Assembly (NCBI GenBank): GCA_003339415.1
Contig: PDHQ01000308.1
Span: 1-39,416 of the forward strand
Origin: Ophiocordyceps camponoti-saundersi (nom. inval.)
Taxonomy: Eukaryota > Ascomycota > Sordariomycetes > Hypocreales > Ophiocordycipitaceae
Length of the DNA: 39,416 nt
Reading direction: 5' to 3'
Shown here: positions 1 through 12,779 of the stretch, piece after piece
Layout of the letters: each line of letters begins with the position of its first letter
How positions within the stretch are numbered: the first letter of the stretch is position 1
The notes under the pieces: generated by a model
Told to the model about the DNA's origin: nothing
What the model saw: only the letters and a program-made list of their open reading frames with translations
Database searches by the model: none
Program-made: the position numbers and the translations under genes

Positions 1-1758
1 TTCTTTTATAAGAAAAGAAATATAGAATTTTTTTCTACCCTCGATTATAGCGTACTAGAAGGGCGTTATCGCCTCCTTAAGATTCTAACTATATACGCGC
101 TAATATTAGCTATAATAAACGCTTTTAGTATTAATATAAGTATTCGCTTACGGATTTTATATATAACTTAAAATAATATATTTTTCTTCTTCTATAAATA
201 TTAGAATAATAGGTACTCGCGCTACTTATAAGAAATATTATTCTTCTAGCTAAGATTATTATATTTACTTAGCTAATAGCTATTTAAATTATACGTAGCT
301 ATATATATTTTAAGGCCTTAGTTATATAAAGTTATAGTAATTAGAATACTACGCTTTATTAGAAGTATAGCTGTCCGAAAACTAAAATATATCTATTCTA
401 ATATTATATATCGCTTCCTAGCTTCTAGTATAGCGCTTATATAAGCTATTTATAAGCTAGCCTTAGGCGATAATATTCTTTCTAATATTTAATAGAAATA
501 GCTAAAACGATAGTATAGCTTGCTAATATAATCGCCGATAACGATAATATTACGGAGGATAAAGAGATTATAGAACTTAAGTATTCCCCTAAGCCTCCGA
601 ATAGGTAAGTTAGTCTCCTCTCGCTAGAGTATCTCGAGCACTCTATATAGTAGCCGGGGGGTATACCGTACCCTTTTACTTTAACTATAGCTTAGTAAGC
701 TTAGGTAAACGCGGAGAAAAAATATCGGTTTAGGAGGTAACTTCTCCTTTATATAAAGAAAAGAAAGATAATATATAGTAAATATAAAAATAATACTTAC
801 GCAAATAATAATATAAAATATAAGTAAAAATAAAAAAAAAAAATATAACGATAAAAGAGAAATATATTAATAACTAGGAGTTAGATAACTCTGCCTCCGA
901 GTATAAGTTCGGTTTCGAACTCCTTAGATAATTATCCTTAAAGAGGTTTTATAAAACTATCTCTAACTATATCGGAAGTTTAGATTTAAGTAATCTTAAT
1001 ATTATTTTTCTTAAATCTCCCCTCCTAGTTAATACTAATAAATATTAATATATCGTAGCTTAGGCGATAGCTTTAATATTTCTTTTTTAAGTAAGCGTAT
1101 TATTTATATATTATTATATTCTTATTATCTCTAAGTTAACTATCGCTAAAGTTAAGCGTTTCTAAAATAATCGTTTATTTAAGCTTAGTAGTCTCTTATA
1201 AGGTAGTAGTTAATAGTTATTAGTAGTAATAAGTTCGTATTAACTAATAATACCTTAGTAAGCTTTAGTTATATGCTAGTAATAGCTTATAAAGCTATAA
1301 TAGCTAGATACTATAGCCTCTTATTAATATATTCTTCCTCTATACCTAAGTTTAGAGTAAGCGTCTTACTAAGTTATTATAATATCTATTTAAACGTTAG
1401 TAAGTATATTTAAGTTAAGGAGTTATTAATTATATATATAATATTTATAGGAATATATTTCGTTAAATAAATAGAATCTAAGATAAGTATTAAGTAAAAG
1501 AAAAATATCCGGGCTAGATAACTAAGATATGCTCTTTAGTTAATAAGATCTTATTAGTTACGAAGGACGTTTCTTATAATAGATATGCTTAATAGCTAAA
1601 GGCACGAAGATATCGTAAATCTAAAGTAAAAATCGAGATTAAAGAGAACTTTCTATTATATAATTATAGCTATTTTAAAAGGGAGCTTAAATAGGCTTCG
1701 CTATTTATAGCGTATTAAAATAGTGCGATTAAGTAAGTAAATAGCTAGATACCTATAT
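1..1758. other. AT-rich debris, no recognisable gene
   Basis: Heavily mutated sequence with stops in all frames. An A-rich tract lies near 830-845. Scattered short coding-like stretches with TAA/TAG stops run between about 950 and 1700, but I could not follow one frame or match it to another part of the window. Confidence 0.6.
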
Positions 1759-2350
1759 ACGAAGAACCGTAACTTCTAATCTTAGGTAACTATAGTTTTT
1801 AACTAATATAAGGGGGATCTCTAGCTATAGGGGGATAAGCTAGATCGAAATTCTTTATCGGGAAAATAATAGGAAGGCGATTTTCTATATAAAGATAAAA
1901 AAAATAAGAAAAAAAGAAAAGAGAACTATTTAATAAAGTATTTAAAACTTTAAGAATAGAGTTTTAATTAGTAATTTATCGTATAAAAGTATAATATTTA
2001 AAAAAAAAGCTATAATTTTATTTAGTAGAGTTTTATTATAACTTCTCTCTAAGATACGACTTATAATTAACGACTTTTTTAATAGCTATTAAGATAAGGT
2101 TAAGGGCTAATTCTTCGTTAATTCCTTCCTCTCTCTTAGCTTAAGGGAAACTAATCTACGCTTTATACTTAGTTATAGTCCTTATCCTCTCTTAACCGCC
2201 TTTTATATCCTAATACTTAGATCTCTTAGAATAAAAAAAAAGGTTAAGAGACTATTTAATTAAATTTTATATAAGCCTCTAATAGCTCCTTACGTAAGGC
2301 TAATACGGTTTCCCTTTTAAGGATCTCTGCTACTATCGCTATAAAATACC
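1759..2350 (+). repeat. R1 repeat copy a (possible solo LTR)
   Basis: First of four same-strand copies of a ~0.6-kb dispersed repeat (others near 3795, 4526 and 15208). Shared landmarks in order are a GTAACTTCTTAGGTAAC-like block, CTCTAGCTAT, a conserved TATATAAAG (here 1886-1894), a TTTAGTAGAGTTTTA block, a CTTCCTC block and a final CTGCTA(C/A)-rich end. It has no coding frame. The length, the conserved TATA-like box and copies without attached genes would fit a solo LTR, but terminal dinucleotides and target-site duplications cannot be read after RIP. The strand is arbitrary, taken from the TATA-like box. Confidence 0.7.
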
Positions 2351-3794
2351 TAATAACTCCTTAACTATAGTTTATCGGTTTACTATTAATATAATCCTTA
2401 AAAGTATCTTTTATAATCTATACCTACGCACTCTTATACTTATTATTTCTTCTTAATATTACTATCTCTTTTCCTTAGTATACCCTATATACGCTCGCCT
2501 TATTACTTATCTCTCTTTTTATTCTATTATAAATTTATAAGTTATATCCTAATCTTTCCTACTTATAGTATAACTTATAGTTTTCCCTAGTTATAGTATA
2601 ACTTATAATCTTCCCTACTTATAATATTACTAATTCTCTCTCTAATTACTATATATATATATATAAGAGCTAGTTATAAACCCGTATTCTAACTAAATAA
2701 AACTCTATATAGTAATCTTAATACTTTATACTGCCCCTACTTTATTATATATTCCCTTTTACTTTTATTTTCCTTCTAGTATATTCCTTCGTTCTCCTTT
2801 TTATATTTCACCTCTTTATTATTATCCTCGTATTATAATTATAATCTTAATAATAAATAATATTTATTTTTATTACCCTAATATAATTTTACGCGTAAAC
2901 CCTAATATACTTTCTTATAAAATATCTTACTATAATAGATACTTATATATATATATAATATTACCCCGTAACTTATATATACTCGCTACCCGATATATCC
3001 TCTATTCCTATACCTCCCCTTATTATAAAAATACTAAAAGACTAACGCTAATTTATCCTTCTTTCGCCTAAATAACGCTTTATATTAAGCGAGCTATTAT
3101 ACTTACCTATAATATTACGAAAAGCCCGCTAGGTTTATAAAGTAAAAAATATAATACTAAGAAATTTCTATACTAAAAGGGCAAAGTAATAGCAGATAAA
3201 TCGAGAAGAATTAAAAGATTCCTAAAAAGAGAAGACGAAAGCCCGTGCTCGGATTACCCGTATAAAAAAGCTTACTATTAAAGCTATAGAAATCGATAAG
3301 AGGAAGAAAACTAGCTTACCCCCTAAGGATCTAGGTCCTAACTAAGACTTAATTACTACGGTATTTACGCGATATTCTATAACCTTAGTCGCTTATAATA
3401 AGTAACTAAATATTAATAAAATATTTACTAATAAACTATAAAAAGAATATACTAATAATAAAAATATTAACGATAAAAGTATTAATAGTTAATATATTAA
3501 TAATTAATATAATATTTTTATATAAATAGTAATAATTATTACTTTTAAGTAATAGTATAAAATTTTTTTATTACTAGCTTAAAAGCTATATATTTTAATA
3601 GTAGTTATAAATATACTCTAGCTACGGAATAAGAACTATATAGTTAAGTTTACTTTATAGTAAATACTTACGATATCTATATACTCCTTTATATAACCGT
3701 TATCTTTAACTTATATATATTAGGATATATAGCTATACCGTATATAATAATAAGCTCTATCGGTATCTTTTATTATAAAAGCGATAATATATTT
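2351..3794. other. AT-rich debris between R1 copies
   Basis: No gene is recognised. It contains a three-unit 28-bp tandem repeat (listed separately) and several (TA)n runs. Stops occur in all frames. Confidence 0.6.
2553..2636. repeat. 28-bp tandem repeat, three units
   Basis: Three consecutive imperfect 28-bp units starting at 2553, 2581 and 2609, each with the core CTTATAGTATAACTTATA or a close variant followed by a TTCCCTA block. The third unit is the most diverged. Confidence 0.75.
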
Positions 3795-4250
3795 ATTTTT
3801 TATATAAAGATAGGAAGGGGAGAGATAAAAGTATAGGAACTATCTAACCGAACTTTTAAAACTTTATAATAACGGTTAACTTACTTACTTGCTATATAAA
3901 AGTTTAAAGTTCGAAGTAAATCTCTAATTCCGTTTAGTAGAGTTTTACTTATAAGCCCTCTTTAATACTCAACTTATAATATACGACTTTTAGGAATACT
4001 ATAAAAATAAGCTTTAAGGCTAATAACTAGCTTAATTCTTCCTTTCTTAAGGGAAATTAAATAATATTATATATTTTATAATAACCGCTATCTTATCTTA
4101 AGCGCCTTTTATTACCCTTATCTATATAAGGTATTAGGAGATAAAAAAGTACTAATAACTATTTAATCTATCTTAGCGTAAGCTTTTATTAGTATTTTAT
4201 ATTCGTATAGCGCCTGCCTTCCTTAGGTATTATTATTACCGCCGTCGAAC
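3795..4250 (+). repeat. R1 repeat copy b (5'-truncated)
   Basis: Same family and orientation as the copy at 1759. Homology begins just before the conserved TATATAAAG (3801-3809) and continues through the TTTAGTAGAGTTTTA block near 3937 and the CTTCC block near 4044. The upstream GTAACTTCTTAGG part found in the other three copies is missing, and the 3' end is diverged, so the end given is approximate. Confidence 0.6.
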
Positions 4251-4435
4251 TGCCCTCTATTAGATAACTTCTACCTCGTAAAATCGACTATAGCTAGAGC
4301 CTCACTCTTATCTCTAAAAACTACCGTTATCTAAGAACTCTCCCCCCTTATATAACTCTACGCTTACTCTCTATATATTCTTCCTTTACTAACGCGCTTA
4401 CTCCTTTTCTCCTTTATAATAAACTAAACTTTAGT

Positions 4436-4461
4436 ATATATATATATATATATATATATAT
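4436..4461. repeat. (TA)n microsatellite
   Basis: Uninterrupted alternating T and A, about 13 units. TA steps are not RIP targets, so such tracts survive unchanged. Confidence 0.85.
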
Positions 4462-4525
4462 TAGCTTATAATAACTAACTTAAGATAATATTATAGTAAT
4501 CCCGGAATCCGATATTATAATTTAG

Positions 4526-5145
4526 CGCGGGAAGAAGGATACCTTTAGCAAGTATAGTAAATACCTTAAAGGCGTAACTTCTTATTTAACTATAGCTTTT
4601 AGATAATATAAGTAGTTATCTCTAGCTTTTTAGGGATAAGTTAAATAGTAATTCTCTATAGAGAAAGCGATAAGAAGTCGGATTTCTATATAAAGATAAG
4701 AGGAATAAGGGAAAAGAAGGAGGGAACTATTTTACCGAAAATAGAAAATTATAAAAGAAGTGTATAAATTAGTAATTTATAATATTAAATTCTAGTATTT
4801 AAAATAAGGTTATAATTCCGTTTAGTAAAGTTTTACTATAAGTTCTTTTTAAAACTTAACTTATAATTTATAACTTTTAGGATAGCTATAAAGATAAGGT
4901 TAAAAACTAATTATTAGTTAATTCCTTCCTCCCTCGATAGAAACTAATCTATACTATATATCTAGTATCGTAATAATTCCTATCCTATCTTAACCGCCTT
5001 TCTTATTCCCGTTATTATAAACTCTAAAGAGAAAAAAAGGGTTCCGGAACTATTTAATTTAACCGTTTCTATACCCTTCGTTCTACCCTAAGTAAAGCTA
5101 ATATATATCTTTCTTTATCGTCTCTGCTACCGCTGCTAAAATATC
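4526..5145 (+). repeat. R1 repeat copy c
   Basis: Full-length member of the R1 family. It starts at GCGGGAAG (matching the copy at 15208), keeps GGCGTAACTTCTTA near 4569, TATATAAAG at 4687-4695, TTTAGTAAAGTTTTA near 4831, and ends at TACCGCTGCTAAA near 5130, a block shared with the copy at 15208. No coding frame is present. Confidence 0.72.
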
Positions 5146-7240
5146 TATCTATAATATATATATATATTTCCGTATTTATACCTATAAAAAAAAGTATTAA
5201 AGAAATTATATAGGGTTTTATAATATATATTTTAGTATTCTTAACGCCCTGCTATTAAAAATACGACTAGTATAGCTACTAGCACTATTTAGCACTACCC
5301 CCCCCTTATTCTATATAAATTATTATTTTAGGTTAAAATAAGTATAACCGCCCTCCTCCTTTAATATAGTTATTATTTCTTTCTTAATCTATTAGTTCTC
5401 TTACTATATTAAAGTTATCTCTTTATAGCCTTTTATATTTTTTTTCCCTATATATATATATAATAGAAAAAAGAAAAGTTAGATAATTTAGTAGAAGAAT
5501 TAAATTATAGCTTTTAGGAAATAAGAGTATATAAGGATAATATTAACGATAAGTTTAACCTGCCCCGTGCGTGCTAAATTAAACTCTAACTAAACTTACT
5601 AGCGCTTGCTTTTATAAGCTACTATAAATAAATAATACTTATCTCTACTTACTTCTCCTACCCTATACTCGCTAAACGCGTAATATATCCTTACTTTCTT
5701 TTCTTTAATATATATATTTAAATATACTTTTAATTCGTTATTCTTTCCTATATAAATTTTAGTTATACTCCCGCCTAGGTATATAATCGCATTTTTTAAT
5801 AAATATTTCTAAAAATAAACCCCTCGAACTTTCTTACTCGCGGTCTTATATATTTTACTAACGTTAGCTATATATTATTATCGGGCTTATACTCCTTATA
5901 ATATCCGGCATAAGCTGCTTACTTAGCTATATATAGTTACTTCTTATAAAACTTAATATACCTTCTCGTAAAGTAAAATTAAATATAAATAATACTTAGC
6001 GAAATAACTAGGAATTATAATTCGTCCTTATTACGATCTTATAATCCCCTTATATCTCTACTAATATGTCCCCTTATATATATATTTTACTATAATTTTA
6101 CCTATAAGTTTTTCTTTTTCTTTATCCTTTCTCCTTATATACGTATATACTCTTACGTGCCCGTATACGATATAAAAAACTTTATTCTATAATATAATCC
6201 TCCCCTACTATATATATTTAAAGCTTATAGCTAGACTCTTCGGCGATTAATAAAACTTATACTAGAGATATATTACTACTAATTAAACTTAGATCCTAGT
6301 ATAAACGAGACTATAACTATAGCCTCTCTTTTAGCGACTTTAACTATTATAAATATATTATAGGAATTACGTACTATAATAATCTAAATATATTCGCAGA
6401 TCCTTTATCTTTAAAACTAGTTAAACCCTTCCCCTTACTTAGAGGCTAATAGGACTTATTATAAAAGATTGACTACTTTACGGAATACCGCTTAAACTTT
6501 TTAACCTAGCGGCAAGGCCTTTTATAAACCTTTCTAGCTATTTACCCCGGTAAGATAGCCGAATACTAAAACTTAAGGGCGTTTAATAACTTTAAATATA
6601 TACTCCCTCCTAATTATACTACTTAGTTTCGGGAAAAGCCTAGGATTATTATAATTTCCCTTAATAATCCCGAAAGCTTTATAAGTAAGACGGAACGTAA
6701 GAGTATTTTTTACTATTAGTAGTTAGGTTTAGGTTAATTATACTACTCCCCGTGCCTATACTCGTTATAATACGGGACCAGATGCCCGTTTCCCTTATAG
6801 TCTTCGTTTCGCTAAAATATATAGCGAAGCGCCTCGCTCTTATACTTATTCCTATTTCCCCCGTCCCTCTTATTAATATCTAAGTCTATAAGGCGGGTTC
6901 GGTATATAAATACCTAAATATTACGTTAGTTATCTACCTTATCGTAAAATTACTTAGAATAATATTAATAGAAACTAAGAATTACTATCCTATCCCTACT
7001 AGGATTTCTACCTGCCCCCTAGCTTTTACTAGCACGTGCCCCTAACTATTTTACTAAGATTTCGCCTACTATAGTTTTTCTCTTTTCCCTTCTTCTCCGT
7101 AGCTTAGAATCTTTATTTATAATACTAATATTATTATTTACTTAATATCTCCTTTCTATAATAACGTTTAGTAAACGTAGCTATTATAATATTTATATTA
7201 TATTAACTAACTAAGTATTCCTATACCCCTTAAAAAATTC
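5146..7240. other. Degraded AT-rich stretch, no recognised gene
   Basis: Stops in all frames. Plus-strand coding-like fragments broken only by TAA/TAG occur around 6430-6700 and 6860-7080, but they do not join into one frame and match nothing I recognise. An eight-C run lies at 5298-5305. Confidence 0.5.
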
Positions 7241-8790
7241 TTTACTAAATTTTCCGACTTTCTCCTTATAGCGCTTTCTCGTCCCCGTCGCCGTTTTCTA
7301 AAAATATATAACCGCGATAACGGTATAATCTTATAAAACTTAACTATATCTAATAAATCGTTACTCTATTAACCTTTCTATTCTATATATCCGAATATTA
7401 AAATAAAAGCTAAATACTATAAAAGAAACTCTAAAACTAATATTAAGCCTAAAAAGAATAATACTAAACCTAATATAAAGATAATAAATACTAAGGTTAA
7501 AAAATAATCTAAACTTATATTTATAAGCCGTACTTCTTATTCTCCTTATCTTCTTTCTTTTTTATATTATATACTTACTAACTATAAGCTTTATTTAAAA
7601 ACTAGCCCCTTCCGCCTTTTAAAATAACTAATAACTAGTTAGGTCGCCTCCGTAATATTACGCTCCTAAGTATTAAGGTTAAAAATATTCCGACTATCTA
7701 TATTAAAAAATTGTTAAAAAATAAATTATCTCCTTCTTCTAATAAAAAGCCGGCGTCTAAAAAAGCTAAGCGAAATAGTTTACTTAAAAAAATAGTCTAA
7801 GTACTACTATTATAAAACTCTAAAGCTAGCCTTCCCTTTATTATACTATATTCTATAACTATATGCTAATATATATCTTATAAGTAATAGTAGCGGATAC
7901 TTATAGCGCGTAACTATTAAGTTTAGTAATAGTTACCTTATAGCTAGTAATATCTATAAGGTTAAAAAGTATAGTATATTTATCGTTATTAATAACTCGG
8001 CTAATATTAGCGGCTTATATTATAGTAATTAGATAGCTAATAATTTAGTTAAGGACGCGACTAAATTATATAAAGCGCGGGATATTATTAAATATAAAGT
8101 ACTTAATATCGACGCGTAGAAGCGGAAGTTTAGCTTTAGCCTTAACTAGTTACTTTTTAAGATAAAGATAGTAATATAGCTTATCTATACTCAGATAAGG
8201 ATAACGGAGGTGCTGCTCTTATCGATAGCGATACGGATATAGATAACGTTATCTTAAAATTATAAAAAAGCGATAACTAAGCGACGGAGAATATAAGCGA
8301 TATAGAAAAAGAGTAAAATAATACCGAACTTTAAATTAGCGGCGGCGGTTTTAGGGCGCTTAAGAAAATCTTATAAGCTACTTACCCGCTTTACTTATCC
8401 TACTCTAAACCTAGCTTTAATAAGGAGCCTAGCTTTAGCGGTAAACGGCTAGCGTAACGAAAAAAAAGAAGAAAGCTTTAGTTAAGGTTTATAAGATAAT
8501 TACGCTTAACGCGCACGCCCCGCGGATAGCGAGTAATTACGAGCGGCTACTCCTCGGCTAAGCTTAGTTATTAGCGCTATCTATCGTATATATATCCTTC
8601 TAGATATACGTAAATAAGCTACTTAAAGCGCGCGAGGTAGCGGGGCGTGCGATTAAGACTATTAGTATATAGGAAGAGAGCGAGAAGCTAAACGTTTAGG
8701 TTACCTATCTTAACCTTATAGTTATATTTCCGGAGGCGGGCGCGATTAATAAGTAGGGTACTCTAAGCGCCCGATATATAAAAGTATCTT
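7241..8790 (+). pseudogene. RIP-degraded coding remnant F, unknown
   Basis: Two overlapping plus-strand stretches read as former coding DNA when TAA/TAG are taken as lost Gln/Trp. The first runs from about 7244 to 8160 in one frame and has a Lys/Asn-rich segment near 7380-7510. The second, in another frame from 8161 to about 8470, is rich in Asp, Glu, Ser and Asn, includes a GGG step near 8340 and ends in a basic Lys/Arg cluster near 8460. G+C rises noticeably between 8330 and 8790. No catalytic motif of a reverse transcriptase, integrase or transposase is visible. The product is unknown, and a transposon protein is the likely source given the setting. Boundaries are approximate. Confidence 0.4.
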
Positions 8791-8819
8791 TATCTTAAAA
8801 CGCTTAAATAATACGCCCT

Positions 8820-9900
8820 TATAACTTTTAGATAATTCCCTTTTAGCGATTTTCTATATTACCGTTCGCTATTTATATTTCCTTTTTATATTCTTGCTTA
8901 CGTTACCTTATAACTTTAGTAACGTACTATACTTTATTTTAGGATATATTTATTAGCTTTAGCTATCTTAATAAAGTTCGCCACGGTTCCGTCTAATAAT
9001 TCGGAAGACCCGCTCCTATTATAAGAATTCCCTATAATAATATAATTAGCGTATTAGTTCCTAAACGCCCCGTATATAATAATATAGTCGCAGAACGCTT
9101 AGGGTACCTTATTATTATAATAATAGCGGTATTAATTAACTACCTCCTTATAACTAGCTACTATAATACTTTATATTTAGTCGCACTACCTAAAAAGGCA
9201 AGTAATATATATTTAATCTATATTATTCGAGTTATTAATAATTACCGTAAGAGTTATATTTCTTTTCGGCGGCATAGCTACTACTTAGCTCTCTTAGTCC
9301 TATTTTACCTTATTATTTCCCGCTTTTCTAAAACGAATTTCTCCTAAACTTACGTTTATCGTATAGCACTTAAGTTTCTTAGCGGAATCTGCCGATATCG
9401 TTCCTAGTATATAGTAAAGCTTCCCGTTATATACGCTCTTCGTAATTTACCTAAACGGGGATCCTAGAAAGTTTACCGCTATATAAGTTTTAGATAATAA
9501 TATTTCGCAATCTCGATATAATAATAACCCTTAAGAAATCGTAAAATATTTAAAAAGCGTGCGCGAGGGAAAAAATACTAAATACTACCTATTTCTAATA
9601 ATAAATAAAGTAAACTTAACGGAGAGAGGATTTTTTTCCACGCCGCACGACTAATTTCTATATTTTATATATATACGGCTTCGATTACTAAGTCGTTATA
9701 TATTTATTCCCCTACTATATTTATAAGTTACGATCTCTTCCCTTTAAACACCTCCTCTACTATTTTGCAAGTATTCTTATCTTTCACGCCCGATTCTATA
9801 TACCGTCTTTATAGCTATATTACTTTAGATAAACTTCGCTACCTACTTATATACTTTTCTTTACTAACTAATTAAAACCTAGGATTATAATACCCGCGCG
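8820..9900 (-). pseudogene. R2 element copy 1, RIP-degraded, truncated
   Basis: Minus-strand copy of family R2, recognised by alignment by eye to copies at 10850 and 12780. Shared landmarks (plus-strand text) are TATAATAATATAATTAG near 9031, the ATAACCCTTAAG block at 9524, ATAAATAAAGTAAACTTAA near 9601 and CCTAGGATTATAA near 9871. It contains a single 132-bp internal unit (9524-9655), where copies 2 and 3 have two. It lacks the further 5' coding part seen in copies 2 and 4. Function of the protein is unknown. Several CpA/TpG sites survive near 9640-9790, so this copy may be slightly less mutated. Confidence 0.65.
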
Positions 9901-10849
9901 TTATAAGAATACTATAAGTAGAAGCATATAGAAATAATATAGTATCTTAAGTCTTATTTAAAAATATAATAGAGAACGGTATAGTCTTTATAAGTAGCGA
10001 GTATAAATAATAACGCTATAATCTTACCGCTTAGCTATATACCTTAAATTACTTTATAGCGATCGTTTCCTTTTTAGGATTTTTAGTTATTACTTATAAG
10101 ACTAATACTTACTTTTAAGCTATAAAGGAAGTACCTTTTAATTTATATATATATAATACTTTCTAGGTATATTATACTTATATAATAACGATAATTAAGG
10201 TATATATTATCGCTATAATTCTATTATAAGGTAATAGTAGCACTAATAAAGGTATTAATATTCCTAATATTATAATTAGAATAATAACTTTACTAAGTCT
10301 ATATCGCTAAACTAGGCCCTTAAAAAGGGCTAGCAGCGCTAACTAAGTAAAAGGGATACTTATAAGGTAAGTTATATAATAGATTCCCCTCTAAACCGCT
10401 ATATAATAAGCGATAAAAAACTTATAATAATCGCTATCGATAAATAGGTTTATAACACCTTGTTTTCTAATACCGAATATAACTCCTTATAAAAGTAAAA
10501 ATATAGCGCGCCCGTAATTAAAAGGAAACGCGCTTTACTAAATAGTTAAATAAGCTAACGAATATAACTAAGTCCTGCTAACTATATAATAAGCCTCCTT
10601 ACTAGTTAAATATATAGCTTCTATATACTAATCGAAATACTAAATAACGATACTTAAAATATTATCTTAATACCTTAACTATCTCCTTTACTTACTTAGA
10701 GACCTAGTATATAAAAAGCTAAACTCTTAGAGAGATTTTTAGTACGTACCTTATAACGTAATCTAAAAGTATTATGCGTAGTAATTTAGTAATAAAACGC
10801 GTCCTTACCTAGCTTATTTAATACTTATAAATAGTATACTTTTAAGATT
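9901..10849. other. AT-rich spacer between R2 copies
   Basis: No gene is recognised and no clear similarity to other parts of the window was noticed. Stops occur in all frames. Confidence 0.5.
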
Positions 10850-11551
10850 CTTAGAAGATTCCCCTTTAAGTATTTTTCTTATTATAACTTACTATTTATA
10901 TTCTTTTAGTATACTCCCCCTTTCGCTACCTTATAATTTTAAGCACTTATAATATATCTTGCTAGGACGCGGCTAGCTACTTTAAGCCCTTATTCGATAT
11001 TTAAATAGTTCTTTCTAAGTAATCCGGCGATTTACCCTTATTCTTAATATATAGAGTTTCTATAATAATATAATTAGTATATTAATCCCTAAACTCCCTC
11101 GTAACCTTAATATAATTTACGAACGCCTAGTGCACGCTTTTATTATTATATCCGTAGTATTATCTAACTACCTTTTTATAATTAGCTATTATAATCTCTT
11201 ATATTTAGTTAAGTATTTTAAGAATATTAGCGATATATCTCTTATCTGTCTTATTTTAGTTATTAAGAGGTATAATAATACTTAAGTTCCTCTTCGTAGG
11301 TAAGGCTATTACCCTCTCCTCGCTATTTTATTTTTTCTTAGTATCTCTCGCTTTCTCCGAATAATTATTTAATAAACTTATATTCGTCGTACGATACTTA
11401 AGCCTTATAGTAAAGTCTGCTAATATCGTTTCTAAGCTATAGAAGATCTCCTCCTCCTTAACGGTCTTCTTAATCCTCTTAAATAGCGATCCTAGGAAAT
11501 CTACGTCCGCGGGAGTCTACTACGCGGATATCTTACGATCTTAAGGAAAAG

Positions 11552-11815
11552 ATAACCCTTAGGATATAGAAGAATACCTAAAAGGCGGCCGCGAGAACGG
11601 AAAACCGAAGATTTTACCCTCTCCTTACGATAAATAAAGTAAAGTTAATAATAGGAGTGTTTTTTAAGCTATATAACGAATCTTAATACTTTGCGGGATT
11701 TAGAAGAAAACGTAAATTACTACCGTAAGAAAGGAAATAAAGACTTTAATATCTCTATAATAATAAATAAAGTAAACTTAATAAGAGAGGATTCCTTACG
11801 CGGTATAACGAATAT
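11552..11815 (-). repeat. Internal 132-bp tandem duplication in R2 copy 2
   Basis: Two units starting at 11552 and 11684, each containing a TATAGAAGAA-like block, ATAAATAAAGTAAA and a (T)GAGAGGATT-like end. The spacing is 132 bp, exactly 44 codons, the same as in copy 3. Confidence 0.7.
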
Positions 11816-12090
11816 CCTAATTTTTATATATTTATACTTTAAATTACTAATTTCTTACGCTTTTATTCCTTCTCTAACTTTTAAAGTTACGATTTTTTCC
11901 TTCTAGACGCTTTTTTTATATTTTTCTACCGTTTTCTATCTACGCTAAAAGAATCTATATAATAACTCTCTAAACTACTTACTTAGAATATACTTTAATA
12001 CCTTCTTATATTTAACTTAGACCGACTAATTAGCTTTTAAAACTAGCGGACCTATTACCGATAGTTTAACTAATAAGCTTATTAGATTAC

Positions 12091-12118
12091 TATACTAGTA
12101 GTACGTACTACTAGTATA
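12091..12118. repeat. 28-bp perfect palindrome
   Basis: The half TATACTAGTAGTAC is followed immediately by its exact reverse complement, centred between 12104 and 12105. The matching place in the plus-strand copy (16362-16375) keeps a shorter 14-bp perfect palindrome with the same GTAC|GTAC centre. It lies inside the former coding part of R2. Confidence 0.9.
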
Positions 12119-12779
12119 TACCTGCTATTCGATTTTTCGAGTTTTTTTTTTAGTATTATATTATTTTTCTTCCCTCTCTCTTATAGCTTTAGTATTTTTT
12201 CCTCGGCTTTCTGCCTCTTTTTTAGCACTAATAGTTTCTCCTTTTCTAAGTCTAGTTTTCCCTATCCCCGGAGGGTATATATTAAGGGTAGTAAAGAGGG
12301 TACTAAGGGCGTATATACGATATATAGAAGTATAGTTTACTGCGAGGGTTAAACTATATACTTCCGGAGGGTTAGACGATTCTCCTTTATATATTAACCC
12401 CTATTCCTAATACCTCTATTCTTATATTTCCCCTCTTATTTTAGGTGCGCCGGCCTTATACTAAGATACCTATACTTAGAAAGTATATATATTAGGGATT
12501 AGCTTAACTTAGGTAAGTAGATAGAATATAGTTCTATTTATCTATTAAGTTTATATCTTAATATTTCTTTTATTCGCGCTATCTAGTATACTTAATAAAT
12601 ACTTATAGATAGTATATATATAGGCAGCTACTTAGCAGGCACTTATATAACCTAGCTAGCGGGCCCCTTCTTCTTCCCTTATAGCTACGTAGCTTAAGCT
12701 TAGCCTCCTTATTATTATACTTATATATATATATTTTACTTTTTTATTACTTTATTATAGTAATAGTCTCCTTATAAAA

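Larger units (their letters stand above)
10850..12560 (-). pseudogene. R2 element copy 2, RIP-degraded, near full length
   Basis: Minus-strand copy, about 1.7 kb. Its 12560-11800 part is a close inverted match to 15860-16700 on the plus strand, and its 11665-10850 part matches copies 1 and 3. Read on the minus strand with TAA/TAG as lost Gln/Trp, the start contains YKGESSNP followed by VNY.SIYR, both shared with copy 4, then a Lys/Glu-rich basic segment. The 132-bp internal unit is present twice (from 11552 and from 11684). The 71-codon open frame at 11691-11906 on the other strand is a chance frame inside this element. Protein family not recognised; a transposon-encoded protein is the likeliest source. 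Confidence 0.7.

Noticed and set aside
6990..7040. Possible reverse-transcriptase motif in a TGCCCCCTAGC context
   Set aside because: No phase gives the expected surrounding residues and no catalytic Tyr/Phe-x-Asp-Asp block could be placed downstream.
11691..11906. 71-codon open frame on the plus strand
   Set aside because: It lies antisense within R2 copy 2, crosses the second 132-bp unit and has no counterpart frame conserved in copies 1 and 3.
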